This document shows positions 1 to 8,992 of a stretch of 64,000 nucleotides of DNA, one piece after another. A program made the position numbers and the translations under genes. The notes below the pieces were generated by a model. The model was given only the letters and a program-made list of their open reading frames with translations, did no database searches and was not told the DNA's origin. How positions within the stretch are numbered: position 1 is the first letter of the stretch; each line of letters opens with the position of its first letter. Source of the DNA: Gordonia humi (lineage in GTDB: Bacteria; Actinomycetota; Actinomycetes; Mycobacteriales; Mycobacteriaceae); NCBI RefSeq assembly GCF_014197435.1, contig NZ_JACIFP010000001.1, forward strand, positions 4,340,001-4,404,000, written 5' to 3'.

Positions 1-309
1 GTCATGCGCACCGTCGTCTTCGGTCGCGGTATCGCGATCCAGGCGGGCGGCGACGCCGGACCGCACGACACGGTCATGAACTTCGACGCCGATCCCGCCG
101 ACCCGTCGTACGGCGTCCTGCAGAACAGGTATCTGATGCAGCGGGCCGAGATCCAGGGCTTCACGAGTTCGTTCACGATCCTCGACGACCAGACCTTCAG
201 TTACACCTCCGACCTGGTTCTGCGCCTCGAGCAGGCCGGCGTCACCATGCACCACACCGACCAGAACACCCTGCGTCGCGTGCGGCGCATTCATCCCGGC
301 GAGGCCTGA
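1..309 (+). CDS. C-terminal part of a beta-barrel (nitrobindin/FABP-like) protein
   Basis: The frame is already open at the left window edge and ends with TGA at 307-309, so this is the 3' end of a gene whose start lies outside. About 100 residues are visible. The ending, with a run of beta-strand-like segments and a closing HTDQNTLRRVRR, resembles the last strands of the nitrobindin/DUF1794 heme-binding beta-barrel family, but the diagnostic N-terminal half is missing. The ATG at 4 is probably an internal methionine. The family call is by eye and moderate to weak; a plain hypothetical protein is the alternative. The 128 bases to the next gene hold no other gene that I can see. Confidence 0.5.
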   Translation, partial: VMRTVVFGRGIAIQAGGDAGPHDTVMNFDADPADPSYGVLQNRYLMQRAEIQGFTSSFTILDDQTFSYTSDLVLRLEQAGVTMHHTDQNTLRRVRRIHPGEA

Positions 310-437
310 CGAGTCGGTCGTTCCTGAACGACAACCCTGTTATTCGCGTCGTGCGGTTCCCCGACAATCTGCTGTGACGTACGGTGCAGAAGACACTCAT
401 GATACTAGGGGGACGATTGTTGAAGGAGTGCATCTGA

Positions 438-1916
438 ATGCGGGTACGTTCCAGGGCGCGATGGACCACACGAGGGATCGCTGCGGGCGCAGTCATGTCC
501 GCAGGTCTGCTCACCGCCGGTCCGGCGGTCGCCGAACCCACGAAATCGAATCCGATCGCCTCGCTGATCAATCGGATCGCCGACGTCGATCAGACTCTCA
601 CCGACCTGTCCGACGCCGTCGCCGCGAAGCAGGAGCACGTCAACAAGGCCCTCGTCGACTTTCAGAACGCGATGGCGGCCCGGCAGCTCGCGGTGTCGGC
701 GAACGCCGGCGCCAAGAAGTCGTTGACCGCGGTCGGCGCCGAGGTCGAGCGGGCACAACGCGAGTTCGACGACTTCGTGCGGACGGTGTTCCGGCAGGGG
801 GACAACCGCGGCGCGATGACCGAGTACGTCGCCTCCGACGATCCGTCCACGGTCCTCGAGAAGCTGTCGGCCGTCGACCGCGTGACGGCGCAGCAGCAGC
901 GCGCGGTGCGCAGGCTCCAGGTGGCCCGTAACCGACAGGCCAACCGGGTCGCCGCCACCGAGGTCGCCCAGCGGCAGGCCTCGGCCACCGCGACCGATGC
1001 GGCCGACCGACGCGACGACGCCGTCTCGGCGTATCAGGCCGCGCAGGAGGCGATGCGCACCCAGCAGAGCAGGCGCACCGATCTGGTGAAGCAGCGCGAC
1101 GATCTCGCCGTGCGGTTGGCGAAGCTGCGCGGACGGCCGGCGCCGACCGCGCGGGCTCAGCCGAAGCCCGGGGCGCCCCGTCTCCCCGATGCGGTGACCG
1201 ACGGTCTCGGCGACGCCGTCGACGCGATACCGACCAGACCCGTCGACGGCGACGACGCCCTCGCACAGGCGGCCGAGGCCGCGGCGAAGCTCGCCGCCGA
1301 CAGCGGCCAGGCGCTCCTGGCGAGCCTCATCGGCCAGCAGCAGATTCCGCACTCGCAGTTGCTCGACGAACTCGGCATCGGCGGCGCCAACCCGTTCGAA
1401 CAGGGCGACGACAGCGTCTTCACCCGGATCGGCAACGGCTCACTCGGGTCGCTGTTCGGCGGCGACGGCGACGCGATCCGCCCGGGTCTGCGCGGACCCC
1501 AGGCGATCGAAGTGGTCGTCAATCGCATGAAGTCGCAGTTGGGAGTCCCCTACGCGTGGGGCGGCGGCGACGCGAACGGTCCCACCCTCGGCGTACGCGA
1601 CGGTGGCGTGGCCGACAGCTACGGCGACTTCCAGAAGGTCGGCTTCGACTGCTCCGGCCTCATGCAGTACGGGTTCGCCGGCGTCGGTCTCGACATTCCG
1701 AAGTACTCGGGCTACCAGTACACGGCGGGCCCGCAGATCCCGCTCGCCGAGCGCAAGCGCGGCGACATGATCTTCTGGGGTCCGGGCGGTTCCCAGCACG
1801 TCGCGATGACCCTCGGCGACGGCACGATGATCGAGGCCAAGGAGTCCGGGACGGTCGTCCACATCGTCCCCGAGCGCACCGACGGCGCGCAGCCGATGGT
1901 GGTGCGGATGCTCTAG
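438..1916 (+). CDS. ripA: RipA-like secreted NlpC/P60 peptidoglycan endopeptidase
   Basis: Predicted to cleave peptide stems in cell-wall peptidoglycan during cell division. The 492-residue product begins with a Sec signal peptide (arginine-rich start, hydrophobic core, AVA cleavage motif near residue 32). A long alanine-, glutamine- and arginine-rich coiled coil follows (about 40-240), then a linker, then a C-terminal NlpC/P60 domain (about 360-490). The catalytic Cys405 lies in FDCSGL and His454 in SQHVAM. Length, coiled coil and the segment VPYAWGGGDANGPTLGVRDG match mycobacterial RipA. In that family the coiled-coil part is an autoinhibitory or regulatory region. GAAGGAG at 422-428 supports the ATG at 438. 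Confidence 0.93.
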   Translation: MRVRSRARWTTRGIAAGAVMSAGLLTAGPAVAEPTKSNPIASLINRIADVDQTLTDLSDAVAAKQEHVNKALVDFQNAMAARQLAVSANAGAKKSLTAVGAEVERAQREFDDFVRTVFRQGDNRGAMTEYVASDDPSTVLEKLSAVDRVTAQQQRAVRRLQVARNRQANRVAATEVAQRQASATATDAADRRDDAVSAYQAAQEAMRTQQSRRTDLVKQRDDLAVRLAKLRGRPAPTARAQPKPGAPRLPDAVTDGLGDAVDAIPTRPVDGDDALAQAAEAAAKLAADSGQALLASLIGQQQIPHSQLLDELGIGGANPFEQGDDSVFTRIGNGSLGSLFGGDGDAIRPGLRGPQAIEVVVNRMKSQLGVPYAWGGGDANGPTLGVRDGGVADSYGDFQKVGFDCSGLMQYGFAGVGLDIPKYSGYQYTAGPQIPLAERKRGDMIFWGPGGSQHVAMTLGDGTMIEAKESGTVVHIVPERTDGAQPMVVRML

Positions 1917-1920
1917 CGCG

Positions 1921-3566
1921 CTACGACTCCGACACTCGACCGCCGTCGAGACGCCATCGGCGGTCGACGTTCACATTCGTCAGCATCCGGCGATCGTGGG
2001 TCACCAGCAGCAGCGCGCCGTCGTAGGAGGCGAGCGCCGATTCGAGCTGTTCGATCGCCGCGAGATCCAGGTGGTTCGTCGGCTCGTCCAGGACCAGGAC
2101 ATTGGTGCCCTTGGCCTGCAGCAGCGCGAGAGCCGCGCGTGTCCGCTCACCGGGCGAGAGATCGTCGACGGCCCGGCCGACGTGATCGGCTCGAAGCCCG
2201 AACTTGGCCAGCAGCGTCCGCACGTCGGCGGTGGCGAACTCCGGGACCAGACCCTCGAACCGCTCGGCGAGCGCCTGCTCGCCGGTGAACAGTCCGCGAG
2301 CCTGATCGATCTCGCCGATCTGCACGCTCGCACCCAGCGTCGCACTGCCGGAGTCCGGCGCGACGCGCCCGAGAAGCATCCGCAACAACGTCGACTTGCC
2401 CGCACCGTTCGGTCCGGTGATCCCGATCCGATCTCCCGCATCGACCTGCAACGATACCGGACCGAGTACGAACTCGCCCTGTCGAAGCACCGCGTCGTTG
2501 AGGGTCGCCACCACCGAACTCGACCGCGGCGCGGCACCGATCGTGAACTCGAGCACCCACTCCTTGCGTGGTTCGACGACCTCCTCCAGCCGAGCGATCC
2601 GGCTCTCCATCTGCCGGACCTTCTGCGCCTGCTTCTCGCTCGACTCCGACGCCGCGCGGCGCCGGACCTTGTCGTTGTCCGGATTCTTGCGCATGGCGTT
2701 GCGGACGCCCTGACTCGACCACTCGCGCTGGGTCCGCGCCCGCGCCTGCAGGTCCGCCTTGCGTTCGGCGTACTCCTCGTACTCTTCGCGGCGGTGGCGT
2801 CGGGCCACCTCTCGCTCGGCGAGATAGCTCTCGTAGCCACCGCCGTAGACGGTGTTGGTGTGCTGCGCCAGATCCAGCTCGAGCACGCGGGTCACGGTGC
2901 GCGCCAGGAACTCTCGATCGTGACTGACCAGCACGACCCCACCGCGCATGCCTCGCACCACGTCCTCGAGTCGTTCCAGACCGTCGAGATCGAGGTCGTT
3001 GGTCGGCTCGTCGAGCAGCACGACGTCGAAGCGCGAGCACAGCAGCGCGGCCAACCCGACGCGTGCGGCCTGCCGCCGGAGAGCCCGGTCATGAGCGTCG
3101 ACTCGGGCGCCACGTCGCCGAAGCCGAGGTCGGCGAGCACCGCGGGCAGCCGATCGTCGAGGTCGGCGGCACCGGTCGCCAACCAGTGGTCCAGTGCCGC
3201 GGCATACCGATCCGCGGCGGCGTCGCCGTCGGCCAGCGACTCCGCCGCGGACTCCATCGCCGCGGTGGCCGCCGCGCACCCGGTCCGACGAGCCACGTAC
3301 TCCCCGACCGTCTCGCCCGGCACACGCTCGTGCTCCTGCGGCAGCCAGCCGATGAACGCGTCCGGCGGCGTCGCCGACACCGTGCCGGCCAGGGGCGCGA
3401 GCTCGCCGCCGAGAATCCGCAGCAGGGTGGACTTCCCCGACCCGTTCGCTCCGACGACGCCGACCACGTCGCCCGGTGCGACGGTGAGATCGAGGTGATC
3501 GAACAGGACGCGGTGCGCGTACCCGCCGGAGACGTCCTTCGCGACGAGCGTTGCGGTCATGCCCAT
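1921..3566 (-). pseudogene. ABC-F family ATPase, broken by a 1-base frameshift
   Basis: Two ABC ATPase domains without membrane segments mark this as ABC-F, a family of ribosome-acting translation or antibiotic-protection factors often annotated as macrolide transport ATPases. The first domain has Walker A GANGSGKST and ends at the signature LSGG. The reading frame then shifts by one base at about 3071/3072; the other frame continues with QAARVGLAALL, Walker B VVLLDEPTND, a charged linker, and a complete second domain (GPNGAGKST, LSPGERTR, LVLDEPTNH). Restoring one base gives about 548 residues, the normal family length. Start at 3566 or 3560 (MGM). The base loss may be real or a sequencing error. 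Confidence 0.85.
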
Positions 3567-3658
3567 ATGGTCGCACTCGCGCGTCCCCGTCCGCGCGCCC
3601 GCCCGCTGCGCCACTGGACGACCGTTCCGGGAATGTCAGGTCCTGCTCGCGCGGGTGT

Positions 3659-5110
3659 TCAGTGGTCGTCGGTCTCCCGAGGGTCCGTGAGAGTGAACGC
3701 ACCCAGCGCCGCGATCGCTCCGACCGCCACCGCGAGCGCCGCATAAGCGATCCGTTCGCCATGGAAGAACGAGGCCACGAGGTCGCTGCTCCACACGCCC
3801 GCGGGCAGTGTCGCGGTGACCAGTGCCGCGATGAGCGTGCCGACGACGGCCGTGCCCACGCTGGTGCCGACCTCCTGGGCGGTGTCGTTGAGCGCGGCGC
3901 CCAGCGACGTCCGGTTCTCGGGCATCGCCCCGACGAGCGCGACCGCACCGATCGTCATGACGGTCCGCAGGCCGAGCGTCAGGGTCACCATGAAGATCGC
4001 GATCGCGATGTAGCCGTGGTCGACGCCCCAGGCGAGACCCGCCAGGGAGCCGCCGAGGAGGACGGCGCCGACCAGGCACGCGATGCGGTGGCCGAACCGC
4101 TTCATCAGGAACTCCGAGACCGGGGTGCCCAGGATCATCGTGAGGACCAGCGGCAGATTGGCCAGACCGGCCTTCATCGGGCTCCAGCCGTACGCGTACT
4201 GGAAGTGCAGGATCAGACCGAACATGACGCCGGCCATGGCGATGGACGTCGCGATCTGCGCGATGGCCGCACCGCGCACGGTCCCGTCGGCGAAGACCTT
4301 CAGATCGAGCATCGGCTGCTTCGCGGACCGCTCACGCCAGATGAACGCGGCGAGGGCGACGATCGCGCCGGCCAGTGATCCGAGTGTCGGCAGCGACGCC
4401 CAGCCGTGGTCGATACCGGAGGTCAGCGTGTAGCAGCCGAAGCCGATCGCGGCGATGCTCAGCACGGCGCCGGGCAGGTCGAGTCGGTCGTTCGTCAGGT
4501 CCTCCGCGCGGTCGGGCTGGACGCCGATCCGCACACCGATCCACGCGATCAGCGCGATGGGCGCGTTCACCAGGAGCAGCCACTCCCAGCCGATGTGCGC
4601 GAGCGCGGTGCCGCCGAGAACGGGTCCGAGAATGAAGCCGCTCATGCCGACGACGATCATCACCGTCATCGCGCGCATGCGCAGCGCCTGGTCGTCGAAC
4701 AGTCGGAAGACCAGGGAGTTCGTGATCGGCGCCATCGCCGCGGCCGCGACACCGAGAGCCGCGCGCAGGGCGATCAGCTCCCCCGTCGAGTGCACGAGCA
4801 GCACCGCGAGGCTGATCAGGCCGAACGCCCCGAGTCCGAACTGCAGGACACGGCGTCTGCCGAATCGGTCGGCGATCGAGCCCGCGGTCAACAGCAGCCC
4901 GCCGAAGGTGAGCGAGTACGCACTGGTCACCCACTGGAGTGCGGTGGTGCCGCTGCCGAGGTCTCGGCCGATGGTCGGCAGGGCGATGGTGAGCAGCGTG
5001 TTGTCGACCATCTCGACGAAGAATGCCAGGCAGAGGGCGAACATCGGGATCCACGCCGCACGCAGGGATGTGTAGGTGCGGCTCTGTGGGGTCTCAAGAG
5101 CGGTGGACAT
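3659..5110 (-). CDS. MFS drug-type exporter (DHA2, EmrB/QacA-like)
   Basis: A 483-residue integral membrane protein with about 14 hydrophobic helices, typical of the DHA2 branch of the major facilitator superfamily of proton-driven multidrug exporters. The loop 2-3 motif appears as GSIADRFGRRRVL and the motif C region as GFILGPVLGG. The ATG at 5108-5110 is preceded by a strong GAAAGGAGG site. It is divergent from a TetR regulator at 5207, and the 96 bases between carry three palindromes (5126-5180), so repression by that TetR is the simple inference. The substrate cannot be read from sequence. Confidence 0.9.
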   Translation of the reverse strand: MSTALETPQSRTYTSLRAAWIPMFALCLAFFVEMVDNTLLTIALPTIGRDLGSGTTALQWVTSAYSLTFGGLLLTAGSIADRFGRRRVLQFGLGAFGLISLAVLLVHSTGELIALRAALGVAAAAMAPITNSLVFRLFDDQALRMRAMTVMIVVGMSGFILGPVLGGTALAHIGWEWLLLVNAPIALIAWIGVRIGVQPDRAEDLTNDRLDLPGAVLSIAAIGFGCYTLTSGIDHGWASLPTLGSLAGAIVALAAFIWRERSAKQPMLDLKVFADGTVRGAAIAQIATSIAMAGVMFGLILHFQYAYGWSPMKAGLANLPLVLTMILGTPVSEFLMKRFGHRIACLVGAVLLGGSLAGLAWGVDHGYIAIAIFMVTLTLGLRTVMTIGAVALVGAMPENRTSLGAALNDTAQEVGTSVGTAVVGTLIAALVTATLPAGVWSSDLVASFFHGERIAYAALAVAVGAIAALGAFTLTDPRETDDH

Positions 5111-5125
5111 GAGACACCTCCTTTC

Positions 5126-5180
5126 ATCGAACGACGTTCGAGTATCGAACGATGTTCCATACGATAGAACAGCGTTCGAT
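5126..5180. promoter_or_regulatory. Three tandem palindromic operators between MFS exporter and TetR
   Basis: Three 17-base sites fit ATCGAACGNNGTTCGAT: 5126-5142 (nearly perfect), 5144-5160 and 5164-5180 (two or three changes each). Their centres, 5134, 5152 and 5172, are 18 and 20 bases apart, about two helical turns, so bound dimers could sit on one face of the DNA. They fill the space between the two divergent start codons. Binding by the adjacent TetR is inference. Confidence 0.8.
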
Positions 5181-5206
5181 ACGATGCAAGAGAGGAGGAG
5201 GAACAC

Positions 5207-5896
5207 ATGGCAGTCAAGACACACACTCGACGTCGCGCCTCGCACTCGATGGACACGGTGATCGGCGAGGCCGTAGCGATCCTGGACGAGGCGGGTGAGC
5301 AGGCGCTCACCTTCCGGTCGCTGGCCGCGCGGCTGGGCGGCGGCGTCGCGAGCATCTACTGGTACGTCGCCAACAAGGAGGAGTTGCTCGACCGTGCCAG
5401 CGATCACGTGCTGGGCGACGTCGTCGCCTTCACCGACGAGTTCGTCGACACCGACGACCCGATCGCCGACATCCGCGCGGTGGCCGTGGCACTGTTCGAA
5501 GCCGTCGTCGACCGACCGTGGCTCGGCGGATATCTCATGCGCGACACCGGAACTCAGCCCAACGGCATGATCGTGTACGAGAAGTTGGGTCGCCACGTGA
5601 TGCGCCTGGGGATGGGGCCTCGCGAGAGCTTCCACGGGGTGTCCGCGGTTCTCGGATTCGTGATCGGCACCGCCACCGACCTCGGTCAGCAGCCCCCCGC
5701 CGAAGTGATCGACGGCTCGATGACCGGCGAAGAGTACATCGCTCGGGCAGCCGACGAATGGCGCGAACTCGATCCGGACGAGTATCCGTTCATCCACTAC
5801 ATCGTCGACGAGTTCGCCGTCCACGACGACGGCGACCAGTTTCGCGCCGGATTGGACCTGATCCTCGACGGCCTACGGCGCCAGGCCGGGGTCTGA
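5207..5896 (+). CDS. TetR-family transcriptional regulator
   Basis: A 229-residue protein with an N-terminal helix-turn-helix of TetR type (residues about 25-70: FRSLAARLGGGVASIYWYVANKEELLD) and a divergent ligand-binding C-terminal part. A purine-rich GAGGAGGAGGAA lies just before the ATG. It is divergent from the MFS exporter gene at 3659-5110, with three palindromic sites between. It probably represses both genes and is relieved by an exporter substrate; that is inferred from arrangement only. The gene is followed directly by a strong hairpin at 5901-5947. Confidence 0.9.
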   Translation: MAVKTHTRRRASHSMDTVIGEAVAILDEAGEQALTFRSLAARLGGGVASIYWYVANKEELLDRASDHVLGDVVAFTDEFVDTDDPIADIRAVAVALFEAVVDRPWLGGYLMRDTGTQPNGMIVYEKLGRHVMRLGMGPRESFHGVSAVLGFVIGTATDLGQQPPAEVIDGSMTGEEYIARAADEWRELDPDEYPFIHYIVDEFAVHDDGDQFRAGLDLILDGLRRQAGV

Positions 5897-5900
5897 AACG

Positions 5901-5947
5901 ACTTCGGCACTCGAAACGACCGCTACGGTCGTTTCGAGTGCCGAAGT
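5901..5947. terminator. Perfect 22-bp hairpin downstream of TetR
   Basis: A 22-base arm (5901-5922) is repeated as an exact inverted copy (5926-5947) around the 3-base loop CTA. It starts 4 bases after the TetR stop codon and ends 11 bases before the IS5 element. There is no T-tract, which is common for actinobacterial terminators. Most likely a terminator for the TetR transcript that also shields it from read-through. Confidence 0.75.
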
Positions 5948-5958
5948 GCGAACAGCTA

Positions 5959-6934
5959 GGGCGTGTCTCCTTTATCTGCGTAGCCAGGTCAGGATTGCGC
6001 TGAGGACGGCCCCGGCCCGGTAGGTGATCGCGAGTTTGTCGTAGCGAGTGGCCAGACCGCGCCACTGTTTGATGTAGGCGAACGAACGCTCGACGACGTT
6101 GCGGTTCTTGTAGGCGGTGGCATTGAAGGCCGGTGGTCGTCCGCCCTTGCTTCCACGCCGACCACGGGCTGCGATCGTGTCCTGCTTCTCCGGGATCACC
6201 GCGCAGATTCCGCGCCGCCGCAGATAGCCGCGGGTGACGCCGGAGGCGTAGGCGCGGTCGGCGATGACCGTGTCCGGCCGGGTCCGCGGCCTTCCCGGGC
6301 CGTGGCGGGGAACGTAAATGTCTTCCAGTACGGCCGGGAGCATGACGCCGTCGTTACGCTGGCCGCCGGTGATCACCACGGCCAGCGGCCGACCGTTGCC
6401 GTCGACGGCGTGATGGATCTTCGTGGTCAGTCCTCCACGGGATCGGCCGATGCCGTGACCTGCTGGTTCAATCTCCTCGAAGGGGAGATTCTTGTAATTC
6501 GAGGATGCCCCCTGTGTCCTGCTCGGGTCGGGTCGTGTTCGTCGCGTGCTGGTGTGCACGGTTGATCGTGCCGTCGATCGAGACGCTCCAGTCGATGTCC
6601 CCGTCGGCGTCAGCGTCGGCAAGGACATGCGCCAGGATCAGGTCCCAGGTTCCATCGGCCGCGTAGCGGCGGTGTCGCTTCCACACCGTCTGCCATGGAC
6701 CGAACTGATCACGCGGCAGATCCCGCCACGGAATCCCGGCTCGGTACCGATAGGCGATGCCTTCCACAACACGCCTGTTGTCGGCGAACGGACGCGCTTG
6801 CTTGCCGGCATTAGACGGCAGCAATGGTTCGATCAGATCCCACTCATCGTCTGTGAACACCTGAAAACGCGATCTCGTGGTTCCCACGAAAGCAGCATGC
6901 CGCGCAACGGCGCCCAGACTTGGGAGACACGCCC
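5959..6934. mobile_element. IS5-family insertion sequence, intact ends
   Basis: The 976-base element is bounded by the 12-base inverted repeat GGGCGTGTCTCC (5959-5970, and its complement 6923-6934). Both ends are flanked by TA, in the larger context AGCTA at the left and TAGCT at the right, consistent with the 2-4 base TA/CTAG-type duplication of this family. It carries one transposase split over two frames (5972-6887, minus strand). The right end lies at the stop codon of the next gene (6934-6936). Confidence 0.9.
5972..6887 (-). CDS. IS5-family DDE transposase in two frames (orfA/orfB)
   Basis: orfA (6468-6887, GTG start) has the N-terminal DUF4096-like part (FTDDEWDLIEPLLP, IPWRDLP) and the first catalytic Asp in SIDGTINRAHQH. 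orfB (frame open from 6628 to the TAA at 5972-5974) carries the second Asp in VIADRAYAS and the Glu in NVVERSFAYIKQW. The frames join at a run of five G near 6503-6507 by a +1 shift, giving DTGASSNYKNLPF and a product of about 305 residues. Related elements use programmed frameshifting; a real indel in the homopolymer is also possible, so activity is uncertain. Confidence 0.85.
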
Positions 6935-7782
6935 TAGCTGTAGTCGTAGAAGCCGCGGCCGCTCTTACGACCCAGCCGTCCCGCGTCCACCATGCGACGC
7001 AGAAGCGCGGGCGGCGCGAAGTGCGGCTCGGCGAACTCGGCGTACAGCGACTCCGCCGCGGCCAGGCAGATGTCGAGGCCCACGGTGTCGCACAGGGTCA
7101 GCGGCCCCATCGGGTAACCGCAGCCGCCCTTCATCGCCGCATCGATGTCCTCGGCGGTGGCGTAACCCGAGTCGTACATGCGGATGGCCTGGCACAGGTA
7201 CGGGATGAGCAGGGCGTTGACGATGAAACCCGAGCGGTCGCCCGCCTGCACCGTGGTCTTGCCGAGTGTCTCGCCCGCGTACTTCGTGACGGCGGCGGCG
7301 GTCTCCGCCGAGGTCAGCAGGGTGGAGATGATCTCGACCAGCGGCATCACCGGCACCGGATTGAAGAAGTGCACGCCGACCACACGCTCCGGGTGCTTGG
7401 TCGCGGCGGCGATCTTGATGACCGGGATCGACGAGGTGTTGGTGGCCAGGATCGCCTCCGGCTTCACGACGTCGTCGAGCTCGGCGAAGATGTCGTGCTT
7501 GATCGCCTCGACCTCGGGAGCGGCCTCGATGACGAGCTCGCGGTCGGCGAACTCGGCGACGTCGAGGGTGACGCGCACCCGGGCGATCGCCGCATCGGCG
7601 TCCTCCTGCGAGATCTTGCCCTTGACGACGCCGCGACCGATCGATGAGGTGATCCGCTCGATCGCCGCATCGGCGAACTCCCGCTTGGTCTCCAGCACGA
7701 GCACGTCGCTGCCGGACTTGGCACACACTTCTGCGATGCCGGCACCCATGGTGCCGCCACCGATCACGCCGATGAGGTTCAC
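6934..7782 (-). CDS. 3-hydroxybutyryl-CoA dehydrogenase
   Basis: Oxidises (S)-3-hydroxyacyl-CoA with NAD(P) in fatty-acid or butanoate metabolism. The 282-residue product has an N-terminal Rossmann fold (GVIGGGTMGAG), the catalytic segments ATNTSSIPV and VGVHFFNPVPVMPLVEI, and the C-terminal helical domain (GFIVNALLIPYL, GYPMGPLTLCDTVGLD). Length fits the standalone Hbd/FadB2 type. The GTG at 7780-7782, five bases after AGGAG, is a better start than the GTG at 7786-7788, which overlaps that site. Its stop codon TAG (6934-6936) coincides with the right end of the IS5 element, so the protein end is preserved. Confidence 0.92.
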   Translation of the reverse strand: MNLIGVIGGGTMGAGIAEVCAKSGSDVLVLETKREFADAAIERITSSIGRGVVKGKISQEDADAAIARVRVTLDVAEFADRELVIEAAPEVEAIKHDIFAELDDVVKPEAILATNTSSIPVIKIAAATKHPERVVGVHFFNPVPVMPLVEIISTLLTSAETAAAVTKYAGETLGKTTVQAGDRSGFIVNALLIPYLCQAIRMYDSGYATAEDIDAAMKGGCGYPMGPLTLCDTVGLDICLAAAESLYAEFAEPHFAPPALLRRMVDAGRLGRKSGRGFYDYS

Positions 7783-7929
7783 TCTCACTCCTGATCACCA
7801 CGGGCCGCCGACGAGGGGCGACCTGATTTCGGTTGTCGCCTCACAGGTTAGTTGCTGCCGATCCGCGTGTCCGCGTGGCACCCGGTGCCGCGCGGGAATA
7901 CCTGGGCCCGGCGAGCGTTCTGATCGACC

Positions 7930-8946
7930 ATGACAGAGTTCGGTTTGGACACGTTCGGCGGCGTCACCACGGACGGGCACGGTCGGCCCGTGCCCCATCC
8001 CCAAGTGATCCGCGATCTCGTCGACGACGCCGTCGCCGCCGACCAGCTGGGACTGGACTTCTTCGGAGTCGGCGAACACCATCGTCCCGACTTCGCGGTG
8101 TCGAGCCCGGAGATGGTGCTGGCGGCGATCGCGGGTCGGACCGAGCACATCCGGCTGGGATCGGCCGTCACGGTCCTCTCCTCCGACGATCCGGTACGGG
8201 TCTATGAACGCTTCGCGACACTCGATGCCGTCTCGAACGGTCGTGCCGAGATCGTCGCCGGACGCGGTTCGTTCATCGAGTCGTTCGGCCTCTTCGGCTA
8301 CGATCTCGCCGACTACGAGGTGTTGTTCGAAGAGAAGCTCGATCTCCTGTCGAAGCTGCTCGAGCAGAAGCCGGTGACCTGGAGCGGATCGACGCGGGCC
8401 GCCTTGACCGACCAACTCGTGTTCCCGACGACCGAGAAGCGCCTGCGGACGTGGGTCGGTGTCGGCGGATCGCCGGAGTCGGTGGTGCGCACGGCCAAGC
8501 ACGGATTCGGGCTGTTCCTGGCGATCATCGGCGGCGCGCCGGAACGCTTCACCGCCTACATCGACCTGTTCGAACGCGCCCAGGAGCAGTTCGGCCGCCC
8601 GCGGGCGCCGATCGCGATCCACTCGCCGGGCCTCGTCGCCGACACCGACGGGCAGGCGCGCGAGCTGGTGTACGACGGATGGTTCGCCATGCGTCGCCGC
8701 ATGAGCGTCGAACGCGGCTGGCCCGCACCGACCGCCTCCGACTTCGACGACGAGATCACCGACGGCGCACTGTATCTCGGCTCGCCCGAGGTGGTGGCAC
8801 GGAAGATCGCACGCACCCTGGGGACCCTGAAGGTCGACCGTTTCGACCTGAAGTTCGACCAGCCCGTCCCGCACGGCGCTCAGCGGCGCTCGATCGAGCT
8901 GTACGGCGAGAAGGTGGTCCCGATGGTGAAGGATCTGCTGAGCTGA
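7930..8946 (+). CDS. LLM-class flavin-dependent oxidoreductase
   Basis: A 338-residue luciferase-like monooxygenase (TIM barrel). The hallmark segments are FFGVGEHHRPDFAVSSPE, IRLGSAVTVLSSDDPVRVYERFATLDAVSNGRAEIVAGRGSF and the C-terminal GSPEVVARKIA. Such enzymes use reduced FMN or F420; the cofactor here is not evident. The closest look-alikes are atypical LLM proteins of unknown substrate. It stands alone, with no clear ribosome site before the ATG and minus-strand neighbours on both sides. Confidence 0.88.
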   Translation: MTEFGLDTFGGVTTDGHGRPVPHPQVIRDLVDDAVAADQLGLDFFGVGEHHRPDFAVSSPEMVLAAIAGRTEHIRLGSAVTVLSSDDPVRVYERFATLDAVSNGRAEIVAGRGSFIESFGLFGYDLADYEVLFEEKLDLLSKLLEQKPVTWSGSTRAALTDQLVFPTTEKRLRTWVGVGGSPESVVRTAKHGFGLFLAIIGGAPERFTAYIDLFERAQEQFGRPRAPIAIHSPGLVADTDGQARELVYDGWFAMRRRMSVERGWPAPTASDFDDEITDGALYLGSPEVVARKIARTLGTLKVDRFDLKFDQPVPHGAQRRSIELYGEKVVPMVKDLLS

Positions 8947-8992
8947 CGCCCACCGTCGAGACACCCCACGCGGTCGCCGGACCGGGGACGAC

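Noticed and set aside
405..1352. Long minus-strand ORF opposite ripA
   Set aside because: It is a GC-rich shadow of a well-supported gene, has no domain, no ribosome site and arginine/glycine-rich composition. The same applies to other long antisense frames, for example opposite the iron loci.
1557..2026. Plus-strand frame overlapping the end of ripA and the ABC-F gene
   Set aside because: Out-of-frame translation of the ripA catalytic region; arginine-rich, no start context.
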